A stretch of DNA of 64,000 nt from Liquorilactobacillus aquaticus DSM 21051 (GTDB lineage: Bacteria > Bacillota > Bacilli > Lactobacillales > Lactobacillaceae), in the NCBI RefSeq assembly GCF_001436755.1, contig NZ_AYZD01000011.1:186001-250000 (forward strand), given 5' to 3'. This document shows positions 1-9,255 of this stretch, one piece after another (the stretch's first letter is position 1; the number at the start of each line of letters is the position of its first letter). Below the pieces are notes generated by a model that was not told where the DNA came from, did no database searches, and worked only from the letters and a program-made list of their open reading frames with translations. Position numbers and translations under genes: made by a program.

Positions 1-1931
1 GCTGAAACTTCTTCTGTTCCTGCTGAATTTTCTTCCGTCGAAGCTGAAATGTTTTCAAGATTTTCTAAGACCGTACTTTGAATTCCTTCAATATGCCCAC
101 TTGCTTTTTCAATGTGATGGATTCCTTCAAGTATGTTCAGTCCCTTAGAATAAACATCCTTGGATGATTCAATCGCATTCTTAATCAACTCAGATTGTTT
201 TTCACCCCCAGCAAGTGAATCCGAAGTCTGTTTAACCATCTGCGAAGATTGTCCTTGGATTTTTTCAATGATAGATGCAATTTCCTTAGTAGAATCCTTA
301 CTCTGATCAGAAAGTTTTCTGATCTCCGATGCAACCACTGCAAACCCCTTGCCTGATTCACCCGCACTTGCTGCTTCGATTGATGCGTTTAAAGCAAGTA
401 AATTAGTCTGATGCGATATTTCATTAATAACCCCGATAATTTTATTGATATTCTGAATATTACCATTCATCTCTTCGACGCCATGCATCAATTCTTCCAT
501 TTTATTCAGTTCACTATGCCAGTTAGAATTGACTTCTCCAGTAACATCAATATTTTCCTGATTCATTTCACTTGATTCTTGAGACTTGTCGCTCATGTCT
601 TTAATATTTGTATGCAATTCTTGAATTGTTTCCGAGAGATCACGCAACTGTGTAACACCCTTTTGCGTATCTTCTGCTTGTGAACTTGTGACTTCAGCTA
701 TTCCTGTAATTGTTTTTGCAACTTCTTCAGTAGCTGTATTAGTCTGTTTTGACAATTCCAACAATGATTCTGACATTTCGGCAACTTTCTTTCCTTCCTT
801 TTGGACATCTTGGATAAGTCCGCCGACTGAATCAATCATGCGATTATATTCATAAGCCAATCGTTGTGGTTCATTACCATATTCAGAAGGATGGACAAAT
901 TTATTGATCTTTCTTTCAAAGAAATTTTTTGCCTTCAGACGTTTTGGTACAATTTTTTCGAACTTGCCTTTTCCTGCTTCCGCGAAAAATGAACTAAGTG
1001 TATTAACAATCTGTTTGATCGCGCGTACAAAGATAATAGCCATCAAAATTGCAAGAACCAGCATGACCACTAGGACAATAATTGAAGATCTGATCAAAGA
1101 CTGCAATTCCGGTGTAAGTTCGTTTTTCTCAAGTTGTGCCATTGCAAAGGTTCCATTGTTGTTGCTTCCATGATTATAATAGACTTTCTGTACTGGTGAT
1201 GTCCCTGCTATCGAAACCGTCCCTGAATTAGCAGAAGCTGCTGCCACTTTTTTAAACGCAGCTGTTTTGGCGATATCTTTGCCAACTAATTTTGTATTTT
1301 TTGATGCAAGAACTGTACCATTGTCTGCGACTAGCATTGCGTTCCCAGTTCGTCCAACATTTAGGTGATCTAAAATCTGTTGAACATCATCATAATAAAC
1401 TCTAAATGACAAGACCCCGACTTGTCCTTTGGAATTGCGCATCGCTTCAGAAATGCTGATAACATTGCTTTTGGAGGCTTTGTCGTAATATGGTTTAGAC
1501 CAGTAGACCTGCCCAATGTCCTTTAGTGCTCCCTTGTACCAAGGGCGTGTAGTGGGATCAAAACCATTTGAGAAAGTCTTTTTGGTTGAAACGTACTTGC
1601 CATCAGAATTTACAAATATCGTATCCAGCATCACGTCATTTTCGCTTTCTGCTGCTGAAATTATTTTTTTGATATTATTCATATCAAAATCATTTCTAAA
1701 CAGATCTTCCGAAGATAATGTTGTCAGTGCTTTGACTGCTGAATTATTCATCGAATCGCGGCTATCAAGTACTGTCTTGACAGCACTCTCACGACTGCTG
1801 GATGTTCGCTCTAGCAAAAGATTTTTCGTACTATGATATGAACTCATCAGCATCACGACAATTGGGATCAAAGCGGTCATAATCAAAACTGCTGCAACTA
1901 AACCGCCAATGCTTCTATTCCTCTGTTCCAT
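1..1931 (-). CDS. Methyl-accepting chemotaxis protein, 3' end beyond window
   Basis: Membrane chemoreceptor that passes ligand signals to a CheA/CheW array to steer flagellar motility. Start ATG at 1929-1931 has an AAAGGAG site about 9 nt upstream. About 643 codons are visible; the C-terminus lies beyond base 1. Seen in order: TM1 near residues 8-28; an extracytoplasmic dCache-like sensor (about 35-280) containing the typical stretch [13 protein letters not shown]2 near 282-306; a linker; then a long coiled-coil signalling domain. The conserved hairpin tip [18 protein letters not shown] lies near residues 507-525, followed by [12 protein letters not shown]. The family is certain; the ligand is not deducible. 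A sigma-D-like promoter lies upstream (see that entry). No other chemotaxis or flagellar gene is in the window. Confidence 0.95.
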   Translation of the reverse strand, partial: MEQRNRSIGGLVAAVLIMTALIPIVVMLMSSYHSTKNLLLERTSSSRESAVKTVLDSRDSMNNSAVKALTTLSSEDLFRNDFDMNNIKKIISAAESENDVMLDTIFVNSDGKYVSTKKTFSNGFDPTTRPWYKGALKDIGQVYWSKPYYDKASKSNVISISEAMRNSKGQVGVLSFRVYYDDVQQILDHLNVGRTGNAMLVADNGTVLASKNTKLVGKDIAKTAAFKKVAAASANSGTVSIAGTSPVQKVYYNHGSNNNGTFAMAQLEKNELTPELQSLIRSSIIVLVVMLVLAILMAIIFVRAIKQIVNTLSSFFAEAGKGKFEKIVPKRLKAKNFFERKINKFVHPSEYGNEPQRLAYEYNRMIDSVGGLIQDVQKEGKKVAEMSESLLELSKQTNTATEEVAKTITGIAEVTSSQAEDTQKGVTQLRDLSETIQELHTNIKDMSDKSQESSEMNQENIDVTGEVNSNWHSELNKMEELMHGVEEMNGNIQNINKIIGVINEISHQTNLLALNASIEAASAGESGKGFAVVASEIRKLSDQSKDSTKEIASIIEKIQGQSSQMVKQTSDSLAGGEKQSELIKNAIESSKDVYSKGLNILEGIHHIEKASGHIEGIQSTVLENLENISASTEENSAGTEEVS

Positions 1932-2393
1932 AAATTATATGCTCCTTTGTTTTTTATTTCAGATCTCAATGTTTAAAAGTGCAAAAAACATAAAAGAAAA
2001 GTAATATACACTTTTAATATCGGAAGAAACAAAGGAAAGTTAACAATCATAAGCAAATTTGTTTTTTTTAAACTTAAAAGAATCAGATGCTTAAGTTAAT
2101 ACACTTTTGAAAAATGCTTTTCTAAAGCTTTTTTTCTCATAGCCTGCTTGTTACAAGTACATTCTCATGCTTCAATTTTAATCTGATCTTTTTATCTAAA
2201 AACTACGTTACGGGTAGTTTATTAGGCGGCGGTGCTCAATAGCATGAAACCTTTTACAAAAAATAACATTACATGCCAGCAAAGCTTAAAAATTATGCTA
2301 AAATCTATGTTGTGATCAGCACTTTTCTGCCCCGCAACTTTAATAGAGCGTCACGCTGATCGAGTTAGAATGCATTCAACAAGGAGACAACCA
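1932..2393. other. Divergent intergenic region, chemoreceptor / menF
   Basis: No gene. It holds the sigma-D-like promoter (2017-2043). Further right are a 7-bp inverted repeat AAACTAC/GTAGTTT (2200-2206/2214-2220, 7-nt loop) and a small hairpin around TGCTCAATAGCA (2233-2244). An extended -10 TGCTAAAAT (2296-2304) probably serves menF. The presumed menF leader contains GATCAGC (2314-2320) pairing with GCTGATC (2355-2361). No riboswitch class was recognised. Confidence 0.5.
2017..2043 (-). promoter_or_regulatory. Sigma-D (SigD/FliA-type) promoter for the chemoreceptor
   Basis: On the minus strand TTAA (2043-2040) is followed by 15 nt and then TCCGATAT (2024-2017). The Bacillus sigma-D consensus is TAAA-N15-GCCGATAT, so 10 of 12 positions and the exact spacer match. 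It lies about 85 nt upstream of the chemoreceptor start, giving a plausible leader. Confidence 0.7.
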
Positions 2394-3722
2394 ATGAACC
2401 AGCCTATTTTTTACTTAAGAACTGAATTACCCAACATAAAATTAAAGAAAATGCTGTCGCTGATGACCGAGTGGCAAACTGGCTTTATCTTTCAAGCACC
2501 TTCAAACAATACGATCCGCTTGGCCTACGGAGCGCTTGCGGAACGCTATTTTACTAAGAATGAAGATCAGTTTGACGCTTTAAGAAGCTGGCAATCCGAT
2601 CTAAAGGCTCAATTAGCTACTCCTAGCTCCACAAGTGAAGGTCAGCCTGCGCTTGTTGGCAGTTTCGCCTTTAATCCAACATCTGAAAAAAGTAATGTTT
2701 TCTGGGGAAAATTGGCCCAAGGATACTTTTTCCTGCCTAAATATACCGTTATTAAATCCGGTAACAGTACCGCATTGATCACTTGCAGTTTTGATGCGGC
2801 AACCTTAGAAGAAGAAAGTAAACTCTTTGCACAAAAGCTTCAGCGTATGCCAAGTTGCTCGCTAACTTTAGCAGAGCACGCCCCGCTCGTGAAAAACGAT
2901 ACAACGTTAGATCAATGGGCTGCCGCTGTGGCTGCAACGACTGCTAAAATACAACAACATCAGTTGGATAAAGTCGTTTTGGCTCGTTCGCTTGAAACAA
3001 ACTTCAATGATGTGATTGAACCGCTCGCTGTTTGGCGAAAATTGACTTTGACTCAGCCGCAGACCTATCACATTTTGTTAAAGACTGCTTGGGGCTCTTT
3101 CATCAGTGCAACTCCTGAAAGATTCGCGAAATTCCAAGAGCATCGTTTCCAAACAGCGGCAGTCGCAGGAACTATCAGACGCGGCCAAACTCGCACTGAA
3201 GATGATTGCTTAGGCACTCAGCTTCTAAAAGATCATAAAAACTTGCAAGAACAAAACTATGTTCTGCAGACAATTAGCAATACTCTCAGAAAACACGGCT
3301 TAACTGTCAGATATTCGAAGCATCCGCAATTGTTGAAAAATCCAAACGTTCAACACCTCTATACCCCAATCATGGCTAATGGCAGTTTCGAATTATTTAA
3401 AGTTCTTCATGACTTGCATCCAACCCCAGCTCTAGGAGGTCTGCCGCGTAAGAAAGCCCTCCGGCAAATTGAACAAGTCGAACCTGTTACACGTGGACTT
3501 TTTGGTAGTCCGCTGGGCTACTTTCAATTTGATGGAACAGGCGAATTAGCCGTTGGAATCCGTTCTGCACTATTGACCGGTAGCTCCGCCCATTTATTCG
3601 CTGGTGCGGGTATCGTATCAGAATCTATTCCACAACAAGAAGTTGCTGAAACGCAATTGAAATTCCGACCACTATTGCATGTTTTAGGAGATCAAAATGA
3701 AGAACACACAGATATTGACTAA
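2394..3722 (+). CDS. menF: Isochorismate synthase MenF
   Basis: Isomerises chorismate to isochorismate, the first committed step of menaquinone synthesis, in the cytosol with Mg2+. The ATG at 2394 is chosen because AAGGAG sits at 2381-2386; an upstream in-frame ATG at 2370 has no ribosome site. The protein has 442 residues, normal for MenF. The chorismate-binding fold shows KVVLARS near the middle, AGTIRRG, and the C-terminal GELAVGIRSALL and FAGAGIVSES motifs. It could be confused with a salicylate or anthranilate enzyme, but the following menD-menH-menC fix the role. Its 3' end overlaps menD by 26 nt, so the genes are probably translationally coupled. Confidence 0.93.
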   Translation: MNQPIFYLRTELPNIKLKKMLSLMTEWQTGFIFQAPSNNTIRLAYGALAERYFTKNEDQFDALRSWQSDLKAQLATPSSTSEGQPALVGSFAFNPTSEKSNVFWGKLAQGYFFLPKYTVIKSGNSTALITCSFDAATLEEESKLFAQKLQRMPSCSLTLAEHAPLVKNDTTLDQWAAAVAATTAKIQQHQLDKVVLARSLETNFNDVIEPLAVWRKLTLTQPQTYHILLKTAWGSFISATPERFAKFQEHRFQTAAVAGTIRRGQTRTEDDCLGTQLLKDHKNLQEQNYVLQTISNTLRKHGLTVRYSKHPQLLKNPNVQHLYTPIMANGSFELFKVLHDLHPTPALGGLPRKKALRQIEQVEPVTRGLFGSPLGYFQFDGTGELAVGIRSALLTGSSAHLFAGAGIVSESIPQQEVAETQLKFRPLLHVLGDQNEEHTDID

Positions 3723-5403
3723 CCAAGTTACAAACATTTTAAATGCTCTTTTAATTCAAGGAGTCCATGATGCAGTTCTTGCGCCGGGCTCACGTTCAAC
3801 ACCGCTTGCTTTAGGGCTGGCACAGCTGGCACGAGAACACAAAATTAATTTATACGTTGATGTTGATGAACGTTCAGCTGCCTTTTTTGCTCTGGGAATA
3901 TCTAAAACGACTGCTAAACCCGTCTTGCTATTATGCACGTCTGGAACTGCGGCTGCTAACTTTTATCCAGCTATTTGCGAAGCTTTCTCTTCACACATAC
4001 CTCTAATTGTACTGACAACAGATCGTCCGCCAGAGTTAACCAAAATTGGAGCCCCACAGGCGTTAGATCAAGATCGCTTTTATGGTCATCAAGTCAAGAA
4101 GTTCGTTCAGTTGCCGCTTGCCTCGGATAACCTCAACGAACGTCAATATACTAATTTTATGGTTCAAAGAAGTGTCATTCAGGCTACCAGCGTTCCTCGC
4201 GGACCTGTTCATTTGAATCTGCCATTACGCAAGCCACTAATGCCGCAACTGCCGCTATCATTTATGGAGCAGCCTAAAAAACTGGTACGCTCCGAAATGA
4301 AACCTAGCCTTCCGACAGCCGAAATAACTGCATTGAGCACAACTTTTTCTGACAAACGCGGTTTGATCATTATGGGCCCCGATGAAACTCAGACAGACTA
4401 TACTGCACTGCTGCACTGGGCCGAAAAAGCAGAGTGGCCAATTTTAGCGGATCCTTTGAGCCAGTTGCGCGGCTATGATTCAAAATGTATTATCTCAACC
4501 TATGACATTCTGCTTAAAACACAGCTGTCTTTATTGGATGGCCTCAAACCTGACGTGATTATTCGCAGCGGTGGGACTTTCGTTTCCGCTGCCCTGGGAA
4601 CTTGGCTGAAACAGATCGACGTTCCAGTCTATTATCTCGATCCCAACTCTGAATTAAATGACTACACTGAAACGCTAACAAACATCTTGCCGCTTCCAAC
4701 CAGTTCTTTTTTTGAACTTTGCCCTTATCCTGCTCCGAAAAGCGATTGGCTAAGTAAATGGAATAGGATTCAAAAAACAATCAAAAAGAATCTTGCAGCC
4801 ATAAACTCAGATCATCTGGTTGAACCTTTGATACCACAGATGTTAGAGCACTACCTTCCAGTAAAAGCACACTTGTTCATTAGTAATTCAATGCCCATCC
4901 GCGATATCGACAGTTATTTTCTTCCGCAAAAAAGCTTCCATTACCTGTACTGCAATCGTGGAGCCAATGGAATAGATGGTATCATTTCGAGTGCCTTGGG
5001 CATGAGTAGTAAATTTCAAAACAATGTTTTATTGACTGGCGATTTAGCTTTCTTTCATGATATGAATGGTCTGATGATGGCTGAGCGCTATCACCTGCAA
5101 TTGCGTGTTATCGTCATTAACAATAACGGCGGCGGAATCTTCTCCTTCCTCCCTCAAGCCAATACAACAGATTTTGAAAATGTCTTTGGGACACCACAGA
5201 ATCTAGCATTAGATCTGGTTGCACAACTTTTCCATGCTGAATACATAAAGGTGCAAAATATCACTGATTGTGTACAAGCTCTTCAGAAACCACTGCACGG
5301 GTTGGAAATCATTGAAATTCCAACTGACCGAACCACTAATGTCAGTGTACACAAAGCTATGCTTCAAGCAATTGCCCAAAAGTTATCTGAGGAGTTTTGC
5401 TAA
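3697..5403 (+). CDS. menD: 2-succinyl-5-enolpyruvyl-6-hydroxy-3-cyclohexene-1-carboxylate synthase MenD
   Basis: Thiamine-diphosphate enzyme that condenses 2-oxoglutarate with isochorismate to give SEPHCHC. Length of 568 residues is normal for the family. The N-terminal domain starts with the signature APGSRSTPLALGL. The C-terminal ThDP/Mg2+ motif begins GDLAFFHDMNG and ends near NNNGGGIFSFLPQ. Start ATG at 3697 has AGGAG about 6 nt upstream, inside menF. The stop TAA (5401-5403) shares its last base with the menH start. Confidence 0.95.
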   Translation: MKNTQILTNQVTNILNALLIQGVHDAVLAPGSRSTPLALGLAQLAREHKINLYVDVDERSAAFFALGISKTTAKPVLLLCTSGTAAANFYPAICEAFSSHIPLIVLTTDRPPELTKIGAPQALDQDRFYGHQVKKFVQLPLASDNLNERQYTNFMVQRSVIQATSVPRGPVHLNLPLRKPLMPQLPLSFMEQPKKLVRSEMKPSLPTAEITALSTTFSDKRGLIIMGPDETQTDYTALLHWAEKAEWPILADPLSQLRGYDSKCIISTYDILLKTQLSLLDGLKPDVIIRSGGTFVSAALGTWLKQIDVPVYYLDPNSELNDYTETLTNILPLPTSSFFELCPYPAPKSDWLSKWNRIQKTIKKNLAAINSDHLVEPLIPQMLEHYLPVKAHLFISNSMPIRDIDSYFLPQKSFHYLYCNRGANGIDGIISSALGMSSKFQNNVLLTGDLAFFHDMNGLMMAERYHLQLRVIVINNNGGGIFSFLPQANTTDFENVFGTPQNLALDLVAQLFHAEYIKVQNITDCVQALQKPLHGLEIIEIPTDRTTNVSVHKAMLQAIAQKLSEEFC

Positions 5404-6206
5404 TGGAAATCACTCTTGATCATGAGAACTATTACTTTACCACTAGTGGAAGCGGGCAGCCGCAATGGCTTTTACTACATGGCTTTATGGGAAGTCATCA
5501 TGACTTTGACTCCCTCATTCGACGCTTGCATGGCAAAATTTTGCTTCCAGATCTGCTTGGCCATGGAAAAAGTCGAACAAATGCTCCTTATGAACGTTAT
5601 TATATTGATCGACAAATAAACGATCTGACCACCCTCATAAAACAGCAGATGAAACCACCTATCAACCTTTGGGGCTATTCAATGGGCGGCCGTTTGGCAC
5701 TTGGACTAGCATTAAAACATCCTGAATTAATAAAGCACCTCGTCCTTGAAAGCAGTACAGCCGGGCTTAAAACCTCGACTGAACGTTTAAAACGCCGTCA
5801 GCACGACCAACACTTGGCAAAAGTCTTACGCCAAGATCGCCTACCAGAATTCGTTTCAACCTGGGAAGAGCTTGAACTTTTTTCTTCACAAAAAAATCTT
5901 CCCCTGGAACAACAAGCTTTGATTCATCAGCAACGTATGAATCAAAGTAGCTTCAGCCTCGCGAATAGCCTGCTTGGGATGGGCACTGGAACAATGCCTA
6001 ACTACTGGTCACAACTTCACCGATTAAAATTACCGATAATCTTATTAGCCGGTGAACTTGACTCAAAATACACTAAGATTTCCGCACAATTTGCTGAAGT
6101 GGTACCGCACGGAATGCGATATATTATCCCTGCTGCCGGACATAATGTTCATCTGGAGCAACCTGTCACTGCAGCTGAAGTTGTTAACAGGAGCGCAAAC
6201 AGATGA
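5403..6206 (+). CDS. menH: SHCHC synthase MenH (alpha/beta hydrolase)
   Basis: Eliminates pyruvate from SEPHCHC to form 2-succinyl-6-hydroxy-2,4-cyclohexadiene-1-carboxylate. ATG at 5403 is preferred over the upstream TTG at 5397 because GAGGAG (5389-5394) is spaced correctly only for the ATG. The 267-residue alpha/beta hydrolase shows LLHGFMGSHHD (oxyanion-hole region), the nucleophile elbow GYSMGG and a C-terminal AAGHNVH with the catalytic histidine. Position between menD and menC supports MenH over a generic hydrolase. It overlaps menC by 4 nt (ATGA). Confidence 0.9.
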   Translation: MEITLDHENYYFTTSGSGQPQWLLLHGFMGSHHDFDSLIRRLHGKILLPDLLGHGKSRTNAPYERYYIDRQINDLTTLIKQQMKPPINLWGYSMGGRLALGLALKHPELIKHLVLESSTAGLKTSTERLKRRQHDQHLAKVLRQDRLPEFVSTWEELELFSSQKNLPLEQQALIHQQRMNQSSFSLANSLLGMGTGTMPNYWSQLHRLKLPIILLAGELDSKYTKISAQFAEVVPHGMRYIIPAAGHNVHLEQPVTAAEVVNRSANR

Positions 6207-7330
6207 AAATAATTCATGCTAAAATGCTGCCATATAATTTAAAACTCAAAAAACCTTTTCGCTCAGCACATGAGACCATTCTTTTCCGGACAATTACCCT
6301 GATTGTCCTAGTTTCGGACGATGGACAACGAGGCTACGGCGAACTTGAGGCATTCACAGAACCGAATTATACTCCAGAGACCCAGAAAACTGCTCGTTTC
6401 ATTATTTGCCAGCATTTACTTCCATTATTAAAAAACAAAAAATTAACCTGTCCAGAAGATGTCTCCACTATTTTTGCAACAGTTCAAGGGAATCAAATGG
6501 CTAAAGCGGCTCTTGAGACAGCTGTTTGGGATCTATTCGCCAAGCATGCTCATAAAAGCCTAGCGCAACTACTATCTGAGCATTCCCAGCTGCGTTACAG
6601 GCAAAACATCACAGTCGGAATCAGCCTTGGAGCACAGGTTGAAGCTTCAAAAATGACATCGGAGATTTCCGCAGCAGCTGTGCAGGGCTACCAACGTATT
6701 AAGCTTAAAGTAACAAATAGCTCCGAAATAAAAACTTTCAGCAAAATTCGTCCATTTCTTCCTAAATTGAAATACATGTTGGATGCCAACTCTAGCTTTT
6801 CATTGAAAAATATTGCTCAGCTCAAAGAACTCGAAAAAGCCGATATCTCTATGCTGGAACAACCCCTTGCGACAACGGATTTTAGCGCACACGCTGAGTT
6901 GCAAAAACAACTCCATATCCCAATCTGTCTTGATGAAAATATTTTTTCATTAGATGATGTCCGCACCGCTTATCATCTTGGTAGTGCTCAAGCTATTAAT
7001 CTCAAGCTTTCCCGCGTTGGAGGTCTTGCAAATGCGCTTCAAATCATCCGTTTCTGCAATACGCATGGTCTCCTTGTATGGTGTGGTGGTATGTTGGAAG
7101 GTGGGATCGGACGTGCTGCAAATCTCGCGCTTGCCAGTCTTGAGTCTTTGCCTTTCCCTGGTGATATTTCTGCATCGAATCGATACTATCAAGAAGATGT
7201 TATTGAAGAACAGTTCCACTTAAAAAGTGGTAAATTAACTTTACCAGCAAGCATCGGAATTGGCGTAACTCTAAAAAAAGAAATCGAAGATCATTTGTTA
7301 AAACAGATTGATCTTTTAAACACACTTTGA
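6203..7330 (+). CDS. menC: o-Succinylbenzoate synthase MenC
   Basis: Dehydrates SHCHC to o-succinylbenzoate. The 375-residue protein belongs to the enolase superfamily: catalytic lysine pair in RIKLKV, metal ligands in MLDANSS, MLEQPL and CLDENIF, and a second catalytic lysine in INLKLSRVGG. This is the last gene of the overlapping men operon. The later genes menE, menB and menA are not in the window and must lie elsewhere if menaquinone is made. N-succinylamino-acid racemases share the fold, but the operon argues for MenC. Confidence 0.92.
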   Translation: MKIIHAKMLPYNLKLKKPFRSAHETILFRTITLIVLVSDDGQRGYGELEAFTEPNYTPETQKTARFIICQHLLPLLKNKKLTCPEDVSTIFATVQGNQMAKAALETAVWDLFAKHAHKSLAQLLSEHSQLRYRQNITVGISLGAQVEASKMTSEISAAAVQGYQRIKLKVTNSSEIKTFSKIRPFLPKLKYMLDANSSFSLKNIAQLKELEKADISMLEQPLATTDFSAHAELQKQLHIPICLDENIFSLDDVRTAYHLGSAQAINLKLSRVGGLANALQIIRFCNTHGLLVWCGGMLEGGIGRAANLALASLESLPFPGDISASNRYYQEDVIEEQFHLKSGKLTLPASIGIGVTLKKEIEDHLLKQIDLLNTL

Positions 7331-7396
7331 AAGAGGTTTCTGGTATAATCATGCTAGTATAGGTGTACGAAACCTAGACTCTGGTTTTACATCTTT

Positions 7397-7424
7397 TTGA
7401 CTGAGAAACTATGTAGTGTATAAT
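7397..7424 (+). promoter_or_regulatory. Sigma-A promoter of degV
   Basis: TTGACT (7397-7402), 16-nt spacer, TATAAT (7419-7424). A GTAAGGAGC ribosome site follows just before the degV start at 7479. Confidence 0.75.
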
Positions 7425-7478
7425 GAAGTAGTAAGATGATTTTTTTAATCATCAGAAACATGTAAGGAGCTTAATAAT

Positions 7479-8342
7479 ATGAAAACATCAATCCAAATCG
7501 TGACAGACTCGTCTGTCCAACTTACCTCTGAGGAAGTAGAAAAATATAATATCCATATTGTCCCATTGTCTGTTGAAATTGAGGGCAAAAATTATGTCGA
7601 CGGGGAGAATATTACTCGCCAAGAATTAATAGACAATCTGCGTGCTGGAAAATACCCTAAAACCAGTCAACCACCATTAGGAAAGTTCGTTGAACTTTAT
7701 GATAAATTAGGTTCAGATGGCAGTGAAGTTCTCGCAATCACTATTTCCGATGTGCTGAGTGGAACATTCAATACTGCTCAAACAGCTGCCGAAATGTCAT
7801 CCGCACAAGTTACAGTTATTAATAGTAAATCAACAGATCGTGGTTTAGCATTCCAAGTTCTTGCTGCGGCTAAAGATGTTGCTGCTGGTAAAACAATTTC
7901 TGAAATCAAACAGCATTGTTCTGACATCTATAAGCGAACTCGTATTAACGTTTTGATCGATAACTTGGATTGTCTCGTTAAGGGTGGACGAATCAGCCGT
8001 TTTGCTGGAGCAGTGACTAAACTTATTAATCTTAAAGTTGTCGTCCAGCTTAACAACAAAAGTCTTGATGTAGTTTCCAAGGGTCGCAGTCGCAAAACTT
8101 TTTTAAAATTCTGCCAGCAAGTTGCTGATGCACATCAAGATAACAAAATTCTTGATCTTTCACTTTCACATGTCGGTGTTGATCAAGAGTTTCTTGAGCG
8201 TTTGAAAAATATCATACTTCCAAGTGATAGTCAGGCTAATTATTTGAAACGTCTGACAAGCCCAATTATCATGACCCACACAGGTTTGAATGCTGTTGGG
8301 ATAATTACTCTTTCTGAAAAACCAGAACCACAAGAGGCGTAA
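7479..8342 (+). CDS. DegV family fatty-acid-binding protein
   Basis: DegV-fold protein of 287 residues. Family members act as FakB-type carriers that present fatty acids to a FakA kinase in Gram-positives. N-terminal VTDSSVQLT, the SQPPLGKF stretch and SDVLSGTFNTA are the family's conserved lipid-binding motifs; KGGRISR lies further on. It has its own promoter and a hairpin downstream, so it is probably monocistronic. Which fatty acid it binds cannot be read from sequence. Confidence 0.88.
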   Translation: MKTSIQIVTDSSVQLTSEEVEKYNIHIVPLSVEIEGKNYVDGENITRQELIDNLRAGKYPKTSQPPLGKFVELYDKLGSDGSEVLAITISDVLSGTFNTAQTAAEMSSAQVTVINSKSTDRGLAFQVLAAAKDVAAGKTISEIKQHCSDIYKRTRINVLIDNLDCLVKGGRISRFAGAVTKLINLKVVVQLNNKSLDVVSKGRSRKTFLKFCQQVADAHQDNKILDLSLSHVGVDQEFLERLKNIILPSDSQANYLKRLTSPIIMTHTGLNAVGIITLSEKPEPQEA

Positions 8343-8659
8343 ATCTCTAAACAAATATTGATGTTTAGAACTAATACTTCTTGAAACCTCAATAAAATAG
8401 TCATTTAGCCCTCTAGGCGGCATAGAGTCGATATTTAATCGGCGATGTGCCGCCTAGTTTCATTTGAATTTATTCAATATGTAATAGTCAACCCAAATTT
8501 TATAGCTAGTATTAGTTTCGAAACTGGTGCGGTTTATCAAGCTGCTTAAACTAACGTTTCCAATAATCTAAAAATGAGCACAAAAATTGCACTTTATTAT
8601 TTTAATATTTAAAATTAGCTTATGTAAGCGATTTAAAAAACGATAAAGGAGGTGCTTTC
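8343..8659 (+). other. Intergenic region degV / doxX
   Basis: No gene. It contains the degV hairpin (8413-8457) and a promoter for the DoxX gene: TTGCAC (8587-8592), 17-nt spacer, TAAAAT (8610-8615). The palindrome GCTTATGTAAGC (8618-8629) lies at the expected transcription start and could be an operator. The stretch 8458-8586 shows nothing I recognise. Confidence 0.55.
8413..8457 (+). terminator. Hairpin after degV, probable terminator
   Basis: Perfect 10-bp inverted repeat CTAGGCGGCA (8413-8422) / TGCCGCCTAG (8448-8457) with a 25-nt loop, followed by a weak T tract (TTTCATTT). The loop is long for a terminator, but position 70 nt after degV fits. Confidence 0.55.
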
Positions 8660-9157
8660 ATGATCAAGTGGTTGCGGCAGTCGCTTAGCGGTCGTATAGT
8701 AACAACGATTATTCGTGTGTACCTTGGTTACTTGTGGTTAACATCGGGAATTGCGAAACTGCATGGTTTCACAGCACAGGCATTCATTAAAAATGGAATT
8801 AAGAATCCGGTGGTAGGCCCTGATGGTCAGCCTGTATATGGATGGTTTACAGAAATTTTAAAAAATTTTGTCATGCCAAACATAAATTTAGTTGATTTCC
8901 TTGTTGTTTGGGGCGAAATTTTCATTGGACTCGGCTTGATTTTAGGTGCTTTTGCAACAACCGCCGTCTTTTTTGCTTTGCTGATGAACTTCAGCTACCT
9001 TCTTGCAGGTGCTATTTCGGTGAATCCCCAATATATCTTTTTAGAACTTATTATCCTTGTTGCCGGATTTAATGCCTCTAAACTAGGACTCGACTACTTT
9101 ATCATTCCTTTTCTACGCAAAAAAATTCCTTTTTTAGAAAAAACAGTTGATAATTGA
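8660..9157 (+). CDS. DoxX family membrane protein
   Basis: Small integral membrane protein of 165 residues with about four transmembrane segments (near residues 14-33, 68-90, 92-115 and 118-140). The N-terminal RVYLGYLWLTSGIAKLHGF and the WGEIFIGLGLILG stretch are typical of DoxX/DoxD relatives. Some family members are subunits of thiosulfate:quinone oxidoreductases or partner redox enzymes in oxidative stress; no such partner is adjacent. GGAGGTG precedes the ATG. The nearby quinone operon is suggestive only. Confidence 0.8.
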   Translation: MIKWLRQSLSGRIVTTIIRVYLGYLWLTSGIAKLHGFTAQAFIKNGIKNPVVGPDGQPVYGWFTEILKNFVMPNINLVDFLVVWGEIFIGLGLILGAFATTAVFFALLMNFSYLLAGAISVNPQYIFLELIILVAGFNASKLGLDYFIIPFLRKKIPFLEKTVDN

Positions 9158-9183
9158 CATTTAAAAGTACTAAATAGAGAAAA

Positions 9184-9228
9184 AGCCCGCACAAACAGCT
9201 TTTATTAGCTGCCTGTGTGGACTTTTTT
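9184..9228. terminator. Bidirectional terminator between doxX and the YkuD gene
   Basis: Imperfect 17-bp stem (9184-9222) with a short TTTATT loop, T6 on the right and an A-rich flank on the left. It sits between the convergent DoxX and L,D-transpeptidase genes and can serve both. Confidence 0.75.
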
Positions 9229-9255
9229 GAAATAAATCTTTCGCCTGCTAACAAA

